DNA of 64,000 nucleotides from Prauserella alba (GCF_024171735.1 NZ_JAMTCH010000006.1:124001-188000); one strand, 5' to 3'. Counted from the first letter of the stretch, positions 15,702-25,055 are shown. The notes: generated by a model from the sequence alone, not told the origin. Numbers and translations are program-made.

Positions 15702-16943
15702 TCACCACGCCACCGAGTAGTCTGGGTCGGATTCGGCCTTCTCCGGGGGATACACCTGTTTCACCCGTCCGTTCTGAATCTGCATGAGCACCGCGGCCGA
15801 GTTCACGTTCTCCCCGTCCGGACCGAACCGGACCGGGCCGTCGCCGACGGTGAGGGGGTCGATCTCCGCGCGGGCGATCCCGTTGCGCACGGCCGCCGGG
15901 TCGGTGCTGCCCGCCTCCTCGACACCGGCGGCGATGGCCTGGACCGCGTCGTAGGACAGGACCGCACCGGTGCGCATCGGTGCTCCGAACCGCTGTCGGT
16001 ACTCCTCGCGCAACCTCCGGGTCTCGGGGTTCTGCGCGTCGAAGTGATAATTGGTGCTGAAGTACCGGTCGCCGAGTTCGCCGGCGTCGGACACGAATTT
16101 CGGCTGGTCGTAGGCGCCGTTCGAGACGCCCCACACCGCGTCGAGATCAGGTTTCACGGCATCGACGGCCTGCGCGATGAGCAGGCTGTCGCCGTAGTAA
16201 CCGGCGACGACGAGCACATCGGCGCCGGAGGCCTTGACCTGTGTGATCTGCGAGGTGAAGTCCGAGGCCGTGGTCGCGTCGTAGCTGATCCGCGGGCCGA
16301 CCTCCATGCCCAGCTTCTCCGCCGCCGTCTCGAAGGCGTCGGCCGCACCGGTGCCGAAATCCGTGTGCTCGTGGAGCACGGCGACCCGCTCGGCGGGTTT
16401 GCCCGCCTGTTCGGAGACCTGTTCGAGGTACTCGGCCGCCGACTCGGAGATCTTGGCGCTGCCCGGCTGCACCCGGAACGAGTAGCGGTAGCCGTGCTGG
16501 AAGATCTCGTCCGATGCGGTCACGTCCATGACGAACGGCACCTCGTTGCGCTCTGCCACGACGGCCACGTTGCTGCTGACCGAACTCTGGTAGGTGCCGA
16601 TCAGGCCGACCGCGCCGTCCGAGATCAGGCGCTGGGCCTCGCTCTGGCCGATCTCGGGCTTGCCCTGTGTATCCGCGGTCGCCAGCCGAACCTCTCGGCC
16701 GCCGAGCGAGGCGATGCCGCCGGAGTCGTTGATCTGTTCCACCGCGAGCTGCGCGCCGCGACGCATCTGCAGTCCGTCGACCGCCATCGACCCACTGACC
16801 GGGTGCAGTGCCCCGATCCTGACCGGACCGTCACCGCTACCGGCAGCGTCCCCCGCGGCGCCGGACGGCGCGGAACCACCGCAGCCCGCGGTCGCGAGCA
16901 GTGAACCCGCACCGAGGACGGCGATCAGCCTGCGAACGATCAT
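15702..16943 (-). CDS. livK: ABC transporter substrate-binding lipoprotein, LivK type
   Basis: A 413-residue periplasmic-binding-fold lipoprotein. The signal peptide ends in a lipobox LLATAGC with C21 as the lipidated residue, followed by a Gly/Ala/Ser linker. The mature domain opens VRIGALHPVSGSMAVDGLQM and contains GTYQSSVS and HEHTDFGTGAADAF, as in type I (Leu/Ile/Val-type) receptors. As the first gene of the nine-gene operon it is expressed at the top of the transcript. The promoter region carries two RTTCC-N7-GAAAC-like elements. The ligand is unknown but is presumably the compound catabolised by the downstream enzymes. Confidence 0.88.
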   Translation of the reverse strand: MIVRRLIAVLGAGSLLATAGCGGSAPSGAAGDAAGSGDGPVRIGALHPVSGSMAVDGLQMRRGAQLAVEQINDSGGIASLGGREVRLATADTQGKPEIGQSEAQRLISDGAVGLIGTYQSSVSSNVAVVAERNEVPFVMDVTASDEIFQHGYRYSFRVQPGSAKISESAAEYLEQVSEQAGKPAERVAVLHEHTDFGTGAADAFETAAEKLGMEVGPRISYDATTASDFTSQITQVKASGADVLVVAGYYGDSLLIAQAVDAVKPDLDAVWGVSNGAYDQPKFVSDAGELGDRYFSTNYHFDAQNPETRRLREEYRQRFGAPMRTGAVLSYDAVQAIAAGVEEAGSTDPAAVRNGIARAEIDPLTVGDGPVRFGPDGENVNSAAVLMQIQNGRVKQVYPPEKAESDPDYSVAW

Positions 16944-16966
16944 CTCTGATCCCTGTTCCCTGAAGT

Positions 16967-17001
16967 GTTCCGCCGAAAGAAGTTGTTCCGCTTAGAGAAA
17001 C
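16967..17001. promoter_or_regulatory. double IclR-type operator before livK
   Basis: GTTCC-N7-GAAAC occupies 16985-17001, and a degenerate copy GTTCC-N7-GAAGT occupies 16967-16983, exactly 18 bases away. They begin 24 bases upstream of the livK ATG (minus strand). The full copy has the same half-sites and spacing as 17140-17156 and 6293-6309. A regular 18-base phase is compatible with side-by-side binding of IclR dimers. Confidence 0.6.
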
Positions 17002-17139
17002 ATCATTCTGAAGTTGAGCTATCGTGACACCGACCGCAGCGATAGGTCAACAACCCTGCACAGCTTGACTACACGCGGTCAGCGGTGCCAACTTGAACCA
17101 CCGGGGACGCCGGAGTCGCGAAACATGGCGGTTATCGTT

Positions 17140-17156
17140 GTTCCCCTAAACGAAAC
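17140..17156. promoter_or_regulatory. IclR-type operator before the CoA-transferase gene
   Basis: GTTCC-N7-GAAAC identical in both half-sites to 16985-17001, on the other side of the divergent intergenic region. It ends 26 bases before the CoA-transferase start used here and two bases before an alternative ATG at 17159, which makes that alternative start less likely. Confidence 0.6.
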
Positions 17157-17182
17157 GCATGACGAAAGGCAGGTACCGCCCC

Positions 17183-18370
17183 ATGACGGGCGCATTGTCG
17201 GGAATCCGCGTCCTGGACGTGGCCACGCTGTTCGCCGGCCCATTGGCCGCGACCACGCTCGCCGATTACGGGGCCGAGGTCATCAAGATCGAGCACCCCA
17301 ACGGCGATCCGGTCCGCAACCACGGCGCGCAGCGCGACGGTGTCGGCCTGTGGTGGAAGCTGCTGGGACGCAACAAGAAAGCCGTCACGCTCTACCTCGG
17401 CTCTCCCGAAGGTCAGGAGATCTTCCGCGAGATGGTCGCCGACGCGGACGTGGTGATCGAGAACTTCCGTCCCGGCACGCTCGAACGCTGGGGTCTCGGC
17501 TACGACGAGCTCCGCAAGATCAACCCCGGGATCGTCCTCACCCGCGTCACCGGGTTCGGCCAGGTCGGGCCCTACGCCAAGCGCCCCGGGTTCGGCACCC
17601 TCGCCGAGGCCATGAGCGGCTTCGCCGCCATCACCGGCGAACCGGACGGCCCGCCGATGCTGCCGCCGTTCGGGCTCGCCGACGGCATCGCGGCGCTGGC
17701 GACGGCCTTCGCCGTGACGACGGCCCTGCGCGCGAGGGAACAGACCGGCCAGGGCCAGGTCGTCGACATGGCCATCATCGAGCCGATCCTGACCCTGCTC
17801 GGACCGCAGATCATCGCCTACGACCAGCTCGGCGTGCTGCAGGAGCGCACCGGTAACCGTTCGAGCAACAACGCGCCGCGCAACACCTACCGCACCAGGG
17901 ACGGCAGCTGGGTCGCGATCTCCACCAGCGCCCAGTCGATCGCCGAGCGCGTCATGCGGCTCGTGGGCAGGCCCGAGTTCATCGACGAGCCCTGGTTCGC
18001 CAGCGGGGCCGAACGGGCGAAGCACGCCGACGAACTCGACGAGGCGGTCGGCTCGTGGATCGCCGCGCGCGACCGCGACGAGGTCATCACGGCCTTCGAG
18101 GAGGCCCAGGCCGCGATCGCGCCGATCTACACGGCGGCCGACATCGTCGAGGACCCGCAGTTCCAGGCACTCGGCACGATCGCCACCCTGCCCGACGACG
18201 AACTCGGGCCCGTGCGGATGCAGAACGTGCTGTTCCGCATGTCCGAGACGCCGGGTGCGATCAACTGGACGGGCGCGCCGGTGGGGGCGCACACCGAGGA
18301 GGTCCTCGGCGGGTACGGCGTGACGCCGCAGCGGCTGGCCCGGCTCCGCGAACAGGGGGTCGTACGGTGA
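17183..18370 (+). CDS. class III (CaiB/BaiF) CoA-transferase
   Basis: A 395-residue CoA-transferase of the formyl-CoA/succinyl-CoA transferase fold. The opening VLDVATLFAGPLAATTLADYGAEVIKIE is split by domain interlocking later; the catalytic aspartate is D167 in FGLADGIAAL, equivalent to D169 of formyl-CoA transferase, and ENFRPGTLERWGL is the usual CoA-binding region. It would move CoA from a donor such as succinyl-CoA onto the pathway acid. It opens the plus-strand operon. I chose the ATG at 17183 (AAAGGCAGG about 10 bases upstream); 17159 would add eight residues. The lyase gene follows in a GTGA overlap. Confidence 0.88.
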   Translation: MTGALSGIRVLDVATLFAGPLAATTLADYGAEVIKIEHPNGDPVRNHGAQRDGVGLWWKLLGRNKKAVTLYLGSPEGQEIFREMVADADVVIENFRPGTLERWGLGYDELRKINPGIVLTRVTGFGQVGPYAKRPGFGTLAEAMSGFAAITGEPDGPPMLPPFGLADGIAALATAFAVTTALRAREQTGQGQVVDMAIIEPILTLLGPQIIAYDQLGVLQERTGNRSSNNAPRNTYRTRDGSWVAISTSAQSIAERVMRLVGRPEFIDEPWFASGAERAKHADELDEAVGSWIAARDRDEVITAFEEAQAAIAPIYTAADIVEDPQFQALGTIATLPDDELGPVRMQNVLFRMSETPGAINWTGAPVGAHTEEVLGGYGVTPQRLARLREQGVVR

Positions 18371-19206
18371 CGGCACCGGTGCGGACGTGGCTCTACGTTC
18401 CCGCCGACCGCCCGGAGCGGATCGCCAAGGCCCTGGCATCGGACGCCGACGCCGTGATCCTCGACCTCGAGGACGCCGTGGCCCCGGACGCCAAGGAGCG
18501 GGCGCGGCGCAACGTCGTCGCGGCGCTCGCCGACGGCCACCGCGCCTACGTGCGCGTCAACGAGTCCGGCACTCCACACGGGACGGCCGATGTGGACGCA
18601 CTCGTCGCCGCTTCCGTCCCGCCGGCAGGGGTCCGGATTCCCAAGTGCGAGGACCCGGCGCAGCTGAGCGGGGTCGCCGAGCGACTCGGCGTGCCCGTGT
18701 ACCCGATCGTCGAGTCGGCACGGGGCGTGGAATGCGCCTACGCCCTCGCCACCGCGCACCCTCTCGTGTCGGGCATCTCCCTCGGTGAGGCCGACCTCGC
18801 CGCGGACCTGCGCGTCACCGATCGGAACGCGCTCACCTGGGCGAGGTCCCGGGTGGTCGTGGCCGCTCGCGCGGCGGGCCTGCCCAGCCCCGCGCAGAGT
18901 GTGTGGACCGCGGTCCGCGACCTCGACGGCCTGCGCGCCGACACCGATGAGGGGCGGCGGGCGGGTTTCTTCGGCCGGTCGGTCATCCACCCGGAGCAGA
19001 TTCCCGTGGTGCACGCGGCCTGCCGCCCCGACCCCGACGACGTGGCGTGGGCGCGGTCGCTTGTGGACACGGTGCGTGATTCCGGCGAGGCGGCGTGGAT
19101 CGACTCCACGGGCCGCTTCGTCGACAAAGCGGTCGTCGAGCGAGCGCTGTGGCTGCTCGCGATCGCCGACGAGGACCAGAACGGCAAGGAAGGCCAGACG
19201 TCATGA
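18367..19206 (+). CDS. CitE-like HpcH/HpaI-family acyl-CoA lyase
   Basis: A 279-residue TIM-barrel lyase of the citrate lyase beta/malyl-CoA lyase group. Key segments are RTWLYVPADRPERI at the N-terminus, VILDLEDAVAPDAK with acidic metal ligands, YVRVNE, and ISLGEADLAADL with a further acidic ligand; GRSVIHPEQI closes the barrel. Related enzymes cleave malyl-CoA, citramalyl-CoA or HMG-CoA-like esters to acetyl-CoA plus an oxoacid. Directly behind a CoA-transferase it most likely cleaves the activated beta-hydroxy acid. GTG start within the previous stop; the stop overlaps the cyclase ATG. Confidence 0.85.
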   Translation: MTAPVRTWLYVPADRPERIAKALASDADAVILDLEDAVAPDAKERARRNVVAALADGHRAYVRVNESGTPHGTADVDALVAASVPPAGVRIPKCEDPAQLSGVAERLGVPVYPIVESARGVECAYALATAHPLVSGISLGEADLAADLRVTDRNALTWARSRVVVAARAAGLPSPAQSVWTAVRDLDGLRADTDEGRRAGFFGRSVIHPEQIPVVHAACRPDPDDVAWARSLVDTVRDSGEAAWIDSTGRFVDKAVVERALWLLAIADEDQNGKEGQTS

Positions 19207-20024
19207 CACGTTCCCAGGACCCGCTGCTCGCCGCCGTTTCCGGCGGGGTCCGGCTCTACGAGCTCGGGCAGCCCTTCTTCACGGGCATGCCGTGTTCGCC
19301 GAACCATCCGGGTTTCCGGATGACGCTCATCCGCAGACACGGCGACATGGAACGCCCCGACGGCGGTTCGGCCGCCAACGAGATCATCGTCACCGGCGGC
19401 CACGTCGGCACCCACATCGACGCGCTCTCGCACGTGAGCCACTGCGGCGAGCTCCACGGCGGGGTCGACGCGGCCGAGGCACAGCAGGGCGGCACGTTCA
19501 GCACGCACGGGGCGGAGAACCTGCCGGGCCTGCTGCGGCGCGCGGTGCTGCTCGACGTGGCGGCCGTCCACGGTGTGCCGACGCTGCCCGCAGGGTACGG
19601 CGTCACCGCCGACGACCTCGCCGCGGCCGCCGAGCTTGCGGGTGCCGAACCGGGGCGGGGCGACGTCGCACTGGTGCGCACCGGCTGGGCACGCCACTTC
19701 GCGGACTCGGCGACCTACATGGGCAAGGAGACAGGTGTGCCGGGTCCGACCGTCGAGGCGGGACGGTGGCTGGCCGATCGGGGCGTCGTCGCGACCGGCG
19801 CCGACACCACGGCCTACGAACAGATCCCCGCGGGAGCGGGACACGCCGTCCTGCCGGTGCACCGAGTGCTGCTGGTCGAGTCGGGCATCTTCATCATGGA
19901 ACACCTCAACCTCGAGGAGATCGCCGACGTGGGCGTCCGCGAGTTCAGCTTCCTGCTCGCTCCGCTGCGCATCACCGGCGGCACCGGTTCGCCGATCCGC
20001 CCGCTCGCGGCGGTGAGCGCATGA
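19203..20024 (+). CDS. cyclase-family metal hydrolase (kynurenine formamidase/isatin hydrolase-like)
   Basis: A 273-residue protein of the PF04199 cyclase family, recognised by the metal motif HVGTHIDALSHV (HxGTHxDxxxH) near residue 64 and the partner segment TGADTTAYEQ. Family members hydrolyse formamide or lactam bonds (kynurenine formamidase, isatin hydrolase). It overlaps both neighbours by ATGA. Together with the cyclic amidohydrolase of the divergent operon, it gives the locus two distinct amide/lactam-opening activities. Confidence 0.85.
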   Translation: MTRSQDPLLAAVSGGVRLYELGQPFFTGMPCSPNHPGFRMTLIRRHGDMERPDGGSAANEIIVTGGHVGTHIDALSHVSHCGELHGGVDAAEAQQGGTFSTHGAENLPGLLRRAVLLDVAAVHGVPTLPAGYGVTADDLAAAAELAGAEPGRGDVALVRTGWARHFADSATYMGKETGVPGPTVEAGRWLADRGVVATGADTTAYEQIPAGAGHAVLPVHRVLLVESGIFIMEHLNLEEIADVGVREFSFLLAPLRITGGTGSPIRPLAAVSA

Positions 20025-21424
20025 GCACGCTGGTGCAACGCCTCGCCCGGCTGGCGTCGGCGACTCGCGACGACGGCCTCGCCCCGGAACTACGGGACGA
20101 CGTCGCACGCCGGGTTCTCGACGTACTCGGCAACAGTCTCGCCGCGACGGCGGAACCACCCGCCGAGGCGGTCGGCAGGCTCGTCCGGGAATGGGGCGGC
20201 GCGGGCCGGTCGACGGCCATCGGCGCACAACCCGTGCCGGAGCCGAGCGCCGCCCTGCTGAACGGCACGCTCGCCCACTCGCTCGACTTCGACGACACGC
20301 ACCTGCCGTCGGTGCTCCACCCGTCGGCGTCCGTGGTACCCGCTGCGTTGGCCGTCGCCGAGTCACGGGGCGCGAGCGGCGCGCAGCTGCTCGATGCGAT
20401 CGGTGTGGGCATCGAGGTGGCGGTGCGGCTCGGAATGGCCGGCTACGACTCGGACCTCGGCAACTCGGTGTTCTTCGAGCACGGCCTGCACGCCACGGCG
20501 ATCTGCGGCGCGGTCGGCGGCGCCGTGTCGGCGGCGATGCTGTCCGGTGTGGACACCGACGGCATCGCCGACACGGTGGGGATCGCGGCGAGCATGGGCT
20601 CCGGTCTGCTCGAGGCGAACCGCACGGGCGGCACGGTCAAACGGATCCACTGCGGATGGGCCGCACACGCCGCCGTGACGGCCGCCGGGCTCGCGCGCGC
20701 CGGCATCACCGGTCCGCCGACCGTACTCGAAGGCCGGTTCGGCATGCTGCAGGCGTTCTGCGGCGACCGGGTCGACCTCGACGCCGTCACGACCGGGCTC
20801 GGCGAGCGGTGGGAGCTGCCGGGGATCTTCTTCAAGCCCTACCCGTGCAACCACTTCACCCACGCCGGCATCGACGCGGCGCTGCGGCTGCGGGCCCGCG
20901 GGATCGATCCCTCGGCGATCGAGAGCATCGAGCTCGGAGCACCCACGGCGGTGTTGCGGACCATCGGCCAGCCACCCGCGGAGAAGGCGGTCCCCAAGTC
21001 GGGGTACCACGCGGCGTTCTCCGGCCCGTACACCGTGGCCGCGGCGCTACTCGGGGGCGGCGGGCTCGGCGTGTTCCACGAGGACTTCACCGACGCCGCG
21101 GCCGCCGATCCGGACCGGCTGGCGCTCGCAGCCAGGGTGACGTGCGTTCCCGACGCGGAATGCGACCGGATCTTCCCGCACCAGTTCCCCGCGGTGCTGC
21201 GGGTTCGGCTGTCCGACGGCATCGAACTCAGCGAGCGCGTCGACGTCAACCGGGGTGGCCACGGCAATCCGCTGTCGGCCGACGAGCTCGCGACGAAGTT
21301 CCGGCTGAACGCCACGCGTGCCGTCACCGACGCGCGCGCCGAGCGGATCACCGAGCTCACCTACGGACTGGCCGGGCTACCCGACGTCACGGCGCTGACC
21401 GGGGAACTCGTCACCGACGCCTGA
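20021..21424 (+). CDS. MmgE/PrpD family protein (second of two)
   Basis: A 467-residue member of the methylcitrate dehydratase/cis-aconitate decarboxylase/iminodisuccinate epimerase family with the canonical NGTLAHSLDFDDTHLPSVLH segment near residues 81-100, the GGTVKRIHCGWAAHAA motif and FFKPYPCNHFTHAGIDAAL. It closes the plus-strand operon and is followed by a strong hairpin. Compared with the first MmgE/PrpD it retains the classical DFDDTH loop. A dehydration, hydration or epimerisation of a hydroxy- or amino-dicarboxylate is the reasonable guess. Confidence 0.82.
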   Translation: MSTLVQRLARLASATRDDGLAPELRDDVARRVLDVLGNSLAATAEPPAEAVGRLVREWGGAGRSTAIGAQPVPEPSAALLNGTLAHSLDFDDTHLPSVLHPSASVVPAALAVAESRGASGAQLLDAIGVGIEVAVRLGMAGYDSDLGNSVFFEHGLHATAICGAVGGAVSAAMLSGVDTDGIADTVGIAASMGSGLLEANRTGGTVKRIHCGWAAHAAVTAAGLARAGITGPPTVLEGRFGMLQAFCGDRVDLDAVTTGLGERWELPGIFFKPYPCNHFTHAGIDAALRLRARGIDPSAIESIELGAPTAVLRTIGQPPAEKAVPKSGYHAAFSGPYTVAAALLGGGGLGVFHEDFTDAAAADPDRLALAARVTCVPDAECDRIFPHQFPAVLRVRLSDGIELSERVDVNRGGHGNPLSADELATKFRLNATRAVTDARAERITELTYGLAGLPDVTALTGELVTDA

Positions 21425-21429
21425 GCCGG

Positions 21430-21475
21430 CCGGGCTCGCCCGCTCCCCGCGTGGTCCGGGAGCGGGCGAGCCCGG
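21430..21475. terminator. strong bidirectional hairpin terminator
   Basis: A perfect 18-base-pair stem (CCGGGCTCGCCCGCTCCC paired with its complement) with a 10-base loop starts five bases after the MmgE/PrpD stop. It lies between two convergent genes (MmgE/PrpD and dgdR). There is no U-tract, as is common in actinobacteria. Confidence 0.8.
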
Positions 21476-21598
21476 ATTCCGGGGGCCGTGGCGGGGCGAG
21501 CTGTCCGAGCCGAATCCCGGGAGTCACGTGCGCCGGCGCCGGATCGGCGTGCGCAGCAGTTCGGACACTCACGACGGCCGCAGCAGCCGACCGGCCGA

Positions 21599-22522
21599 TC
21601 AGCCCTGGTCCTCGCCGGGAGCGGTCAGCGCCGGGACCTCCGGGTGGTCGAGCAGGGCGTCGACGACGGCGTCGACGGCCGCCCGCGGGGCGCTGCCGCT
21701 GCGCACCACGATCGTGACGTTGCGGTGCACCGGGGTCGTCAGTTCGCACGTCGCCACGGCGAGGCCCGCGGGCACGGCCAGCGCCGGCAGCAGCGTCACG
21801 GCGCGGCCCGACTCCACCTCGCCCAACTGCAGCAGGTAGTTGCTGAAGCGGCTCGCGGTCCGCGGTTCGAAACCGGACTGGCGGCACAGCCTGCGGGTCA
21901 GCTCGGCCATGTACGAGCCCGTGCGGTCCCCGGTCCACGTTTCGTCCGCGCACGCCGCGAGGTCGACGGCACGCCTGCGTGCCAGCGGATGCGCCTGCGG
22001 CAGCACGAGCACGACCGGGTCGGTGCCCAACGGCACGATCTCCAGGTCCCGGCCCCAGGGGAACTCGACGTAATCGGTGGTCGTGATGATCACGTCGAGC
22101 TCGCCGGTCCGCAGTGCGGGACCGCTCTCGTGCGGTTCGGACTCCACGAGTTCGACCTGCAGCTGCGGGTGCGAGTCGGCCAACCGGGTCACGGCTGGCA
22201 CGGCGAGCGGCTGGATCGCGCTCTGGAACGCACCGACCCGCACCGTGCCGATCGGCTCGTCCCCGAGCATGCGCAGCTCGGCCTCGGCTTCGGCCATGCG
22301 GTCGAGGATCTCCCTGCCCCGCCGCGCCAGCAGGCTGCCCTGCCGGGTGAGCCGCACCCGTCTGCCGGTCCGCTCCAGCAGCGTCGCCCTGGTCTCCGAT
22401 TCGAGCACCGTCAGCTGCTGCGACACCGTCGAGGCACTCAGATGCAGCGTCTCGGCCACGGCACGCACGGTGCCGAGGCTTTCCAGCAGGGACAGCAGCC
22501 GCAGTCGCCACGGATTGAGCAT
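21599..22522 (-). CDS. dgdR: LysR-type regulator of dialkylglycine decarboxylase (DgdR-like)
   Basis: A 307-residue LysR regulator: helix-turn-helix LGTVRAVAETLHLSASTVSQ at residues about 16-35 and a periplasmic-binding-like effector domain (GTVRVGAFQSAIQPLAVPAV). It is divergent from dgdA. In Burkholderia cepacia DgdR is the LysR repressor/regulator of dgdA in this same arrangement, which supports the name. The ATG at 22522 begins MLNPWRLRLLSLL, a normal LysR start; a longer frame from 22588 would run through the shared operator region. Confidence 0.82.
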   Translation of the reverse strand: MLNPWRLRLLSLLESLGTVRAVAETLHLSASTVSQQLTVLESETRATLLERTGRRVRLTRQGSLLARRGREILDRMAEAEAELRMLGDEPIGTVRVGAFQSAIQPLAVPAVTRLADSHPQLQVELVESEPHESGPALRTGELDVIITTTDYVEFPWGRDLEIVPLGTDPVVLVLPQAHPLARRRAVDLAACADETWTGDRTGSYMAELTRRLCRQSGFEPRTASRFSNYLLQLGEVESGRAVTLLPALAVPAGLAVATCELTTPVHRNVTIVVRSGSAPRAAVDAVVDALLDHPEVPALTAPGEDQG

Positions 22523-22543
22523 GCCCCCAGTCTGCGCCGAATA

Positions 22544-22560
22544 GTTCGGGAAAACCGAAC
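22544..22560. promoter_or_regulatory. LysR-type box GTTCGG-N5-CCGAAC
   Basis: A perfect 6-5-6 inverted repeat 22 bases upstream of the dgdR start and 58 bases upstream of dgdA. It has the T-N11-A format of LysR recognition sites, so it is the probable DgdR recognition site. Confidence 0.65.
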
Positions 22561-22571
22561 AGCGGCGTCGA

Positions 22572-22592
22572 CATCGTGTGATGGACACGATG
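22572..22592. promoter_or_regulatory. perfect palindrome CATCGTGT-N5-ACACGATG before dgdA
   Basis: An 8-5-8 perfect inverted repeat 26 bases upstream of the dgdA ATG. It has different half-sites from the neighbouring GTTCGG element. It could be the LysR activation site or the target of a second regulator, since its position would overlap the dgdA promoter or transcript start. Confidence 0.6.
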
Positions 22593-22608
22593 CAACGCAG
22601 CTTCGTAG

Positions 22609-23901
<1,293 letters not shown>

Positions 23902-23902
23902 C

Positions 23903-23925
23903 CCGAACCCGGCGGCCGGGTTCGG
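23903..23925 (+). terminator. hairpin terminator after dgdA
   Basis: CCGAACCCGG pairs perfectly with CCGGGTTCGG across a 3-base loop, starting one base after the dgdA stop codon. Confidence 0.75.
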
Positions 23926-23985
23926 TGTGCTGCCGCCTCTCCGGTGCGCCGGTCGCCGTGCTCGTCCCTGACGTGGACCGAGAGT

Positions 23986-24000
23986 GTAAACTTTGTTTAC
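23986..24000. promoter_or_regulatory. perfect palindrome GTAAAC-TTT-GTTTAC before the SDR gene
   Basis: A 6-3-6 perfect inverted repeat, strikingly AT-rich for this window, 41 bases upstream of the SDR start. The layout suits a TetR-family operator, and a TetR gene lies just beyond the SDR. That pairing is inference. Confidence 0.6.
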
Positions 24001-24041
24001 CTTAGTTGAGCGACGGCCCGCGCATCCGCCGGAGGCAGCCC

Positions 24042-25055
24042 ATGAGCACGACACCCCGCGTCCTGACCGCCGCCAGCACGGTCGGAACCTGGCTCGGACA
24101 TCCCGAAGGGGGCGTCGCCATCCGGGAGCTGCTGGAGGAGGCGGGCGTGGGCGCCGACGCACTCGCACCCGTGGCGAACCTGCCGCTGCAGGAACTCGTC
24201 ACCCTCAGCCAGGGCAGGCTGTCGCAGGACGTCGTCGACGCACTGGTACAGCGCGTCGGCGGCGGATCTGCCGACGCCGACGAGTCGGTGTGGCGGGAAC
24301 GCATCACCCCCGGCCGCTTCGAAGGGCGCACCGTCGTCGTCACCGGCGCGGCGTCCGGCATCGGCCGTGCCACGGCGAACCGCATCGCCGCCGAAGGTGG
24401 CAGTGTCGTGGCCGCCGACATCACCGAGCAGGGACTCGACACGCTGACGTCCGAATCGGACACCGAGCGCATCACGCCCGTTGCGGGCGACATCACCCGC
24501 GACGACGACATCGACCGCATCGTCGCCGCGGCCGGCGGGCGGATCGACGGGCTCGCCAACGTGGCGGGGATCGTCGACGACTTCTCCCCCGCCCATGAGA
24601 CGTCCGACGAGCTGTGGCGCCGCGTGTTCGCGGTCAACGTCGACGGCGTGTTCCGCCTCACCCGCGCCGTGCTGCCTGCCATGATCGACCGCCGCTCGGG
24701 ATCCATCGTCAACGTCGCGTCGGAGGCCGCGCTGCGCGGCAACGCCGCGGGCGTGGCCTACACCGCGGCCAAGCACGCGGTCGTCGGCATCACCAAGAAC
24801 ACGGCGTTCATGTACGGCCCGCACGGCATCCGGGTCAACGCCGTGGCCCCTGGCGGAGTCGCGACCGGCATCGCCCGCGGCGGCGCACCGGATTCCGACT
24901 GGGGCAACGAGCGCACCCGCGACTTCGTCCGCATGATCCCGCCGATCGCGACGGCACAGCAGCTCGCGGCATCGATCAGCTTCCTGCTCAGCGACGACGG
25001 GGTGAACGTCTCCGGGGCGATCCTGCCCTCGGACGGCGGCTGGTCGGTCCAGTGA
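24042..25055 (+). CDS. short-chain dehydrogenase with an N-terminal helical extension
   Basis: A 337-residue protein. Residues about 1-95 form a helical extension (STVGTWLGHPEGGVAIRELL then LSQGRLSQDVVDALVQRV) not found in classical SDRs. Residues about 97-337 form a complete SDR: TGAASGIG cofactor loop, NVAG, catalytic Ser in NVASEAA, YTAAKHA with Tyr and Lys, and the C-terminal SDGGWSVQ. The ATG at 24042 has GGAGGC six bases before it. The extension resembles small helical tails seen on some actinobacterial hydrolases and reductases, but I cannot name it. Substrate unknown; regulation likely by TetR through the palindrome upstream. Confidence 0.8.
   Translation: MSTTPRVLTAASTVGTWLGHPEGGVAIRELLEEAGVGADALAPVANLPLQELVTLSQGRLSQDVVDALVQRVGGGSADADESVWRERITPGRFEGRTVVVTGAASGIGRATANRIAAEGGSVVAADITEQGLDTLTSESDTERITPVAGDITRDDDIDRIVAAAGGRIDGLANVAGIVDDFSPAHETSDELWRRVFAVNVDGVFRLTRAVLPAMIDRRSGSIVNVASEAALRGNAAGVAYTAAKHAVVGITKNTAFMYGPHGIRVNAVAPGGVATGIARGGAPDSDWGNERTRDFVRMIPPIATAQQLAASISFLLSDDGVNVSGAILPSDGGWSVQ

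Noticed and set aside
17019-17045. Inverted repeat CTATCG-N15-CGATAG in the liv/CoA-transferase promoter region
   Set aside because: Arms are only six bases with a 15-base separation, and no second copy was seen; too weak to call an operator beside the clear 17-bp elements.
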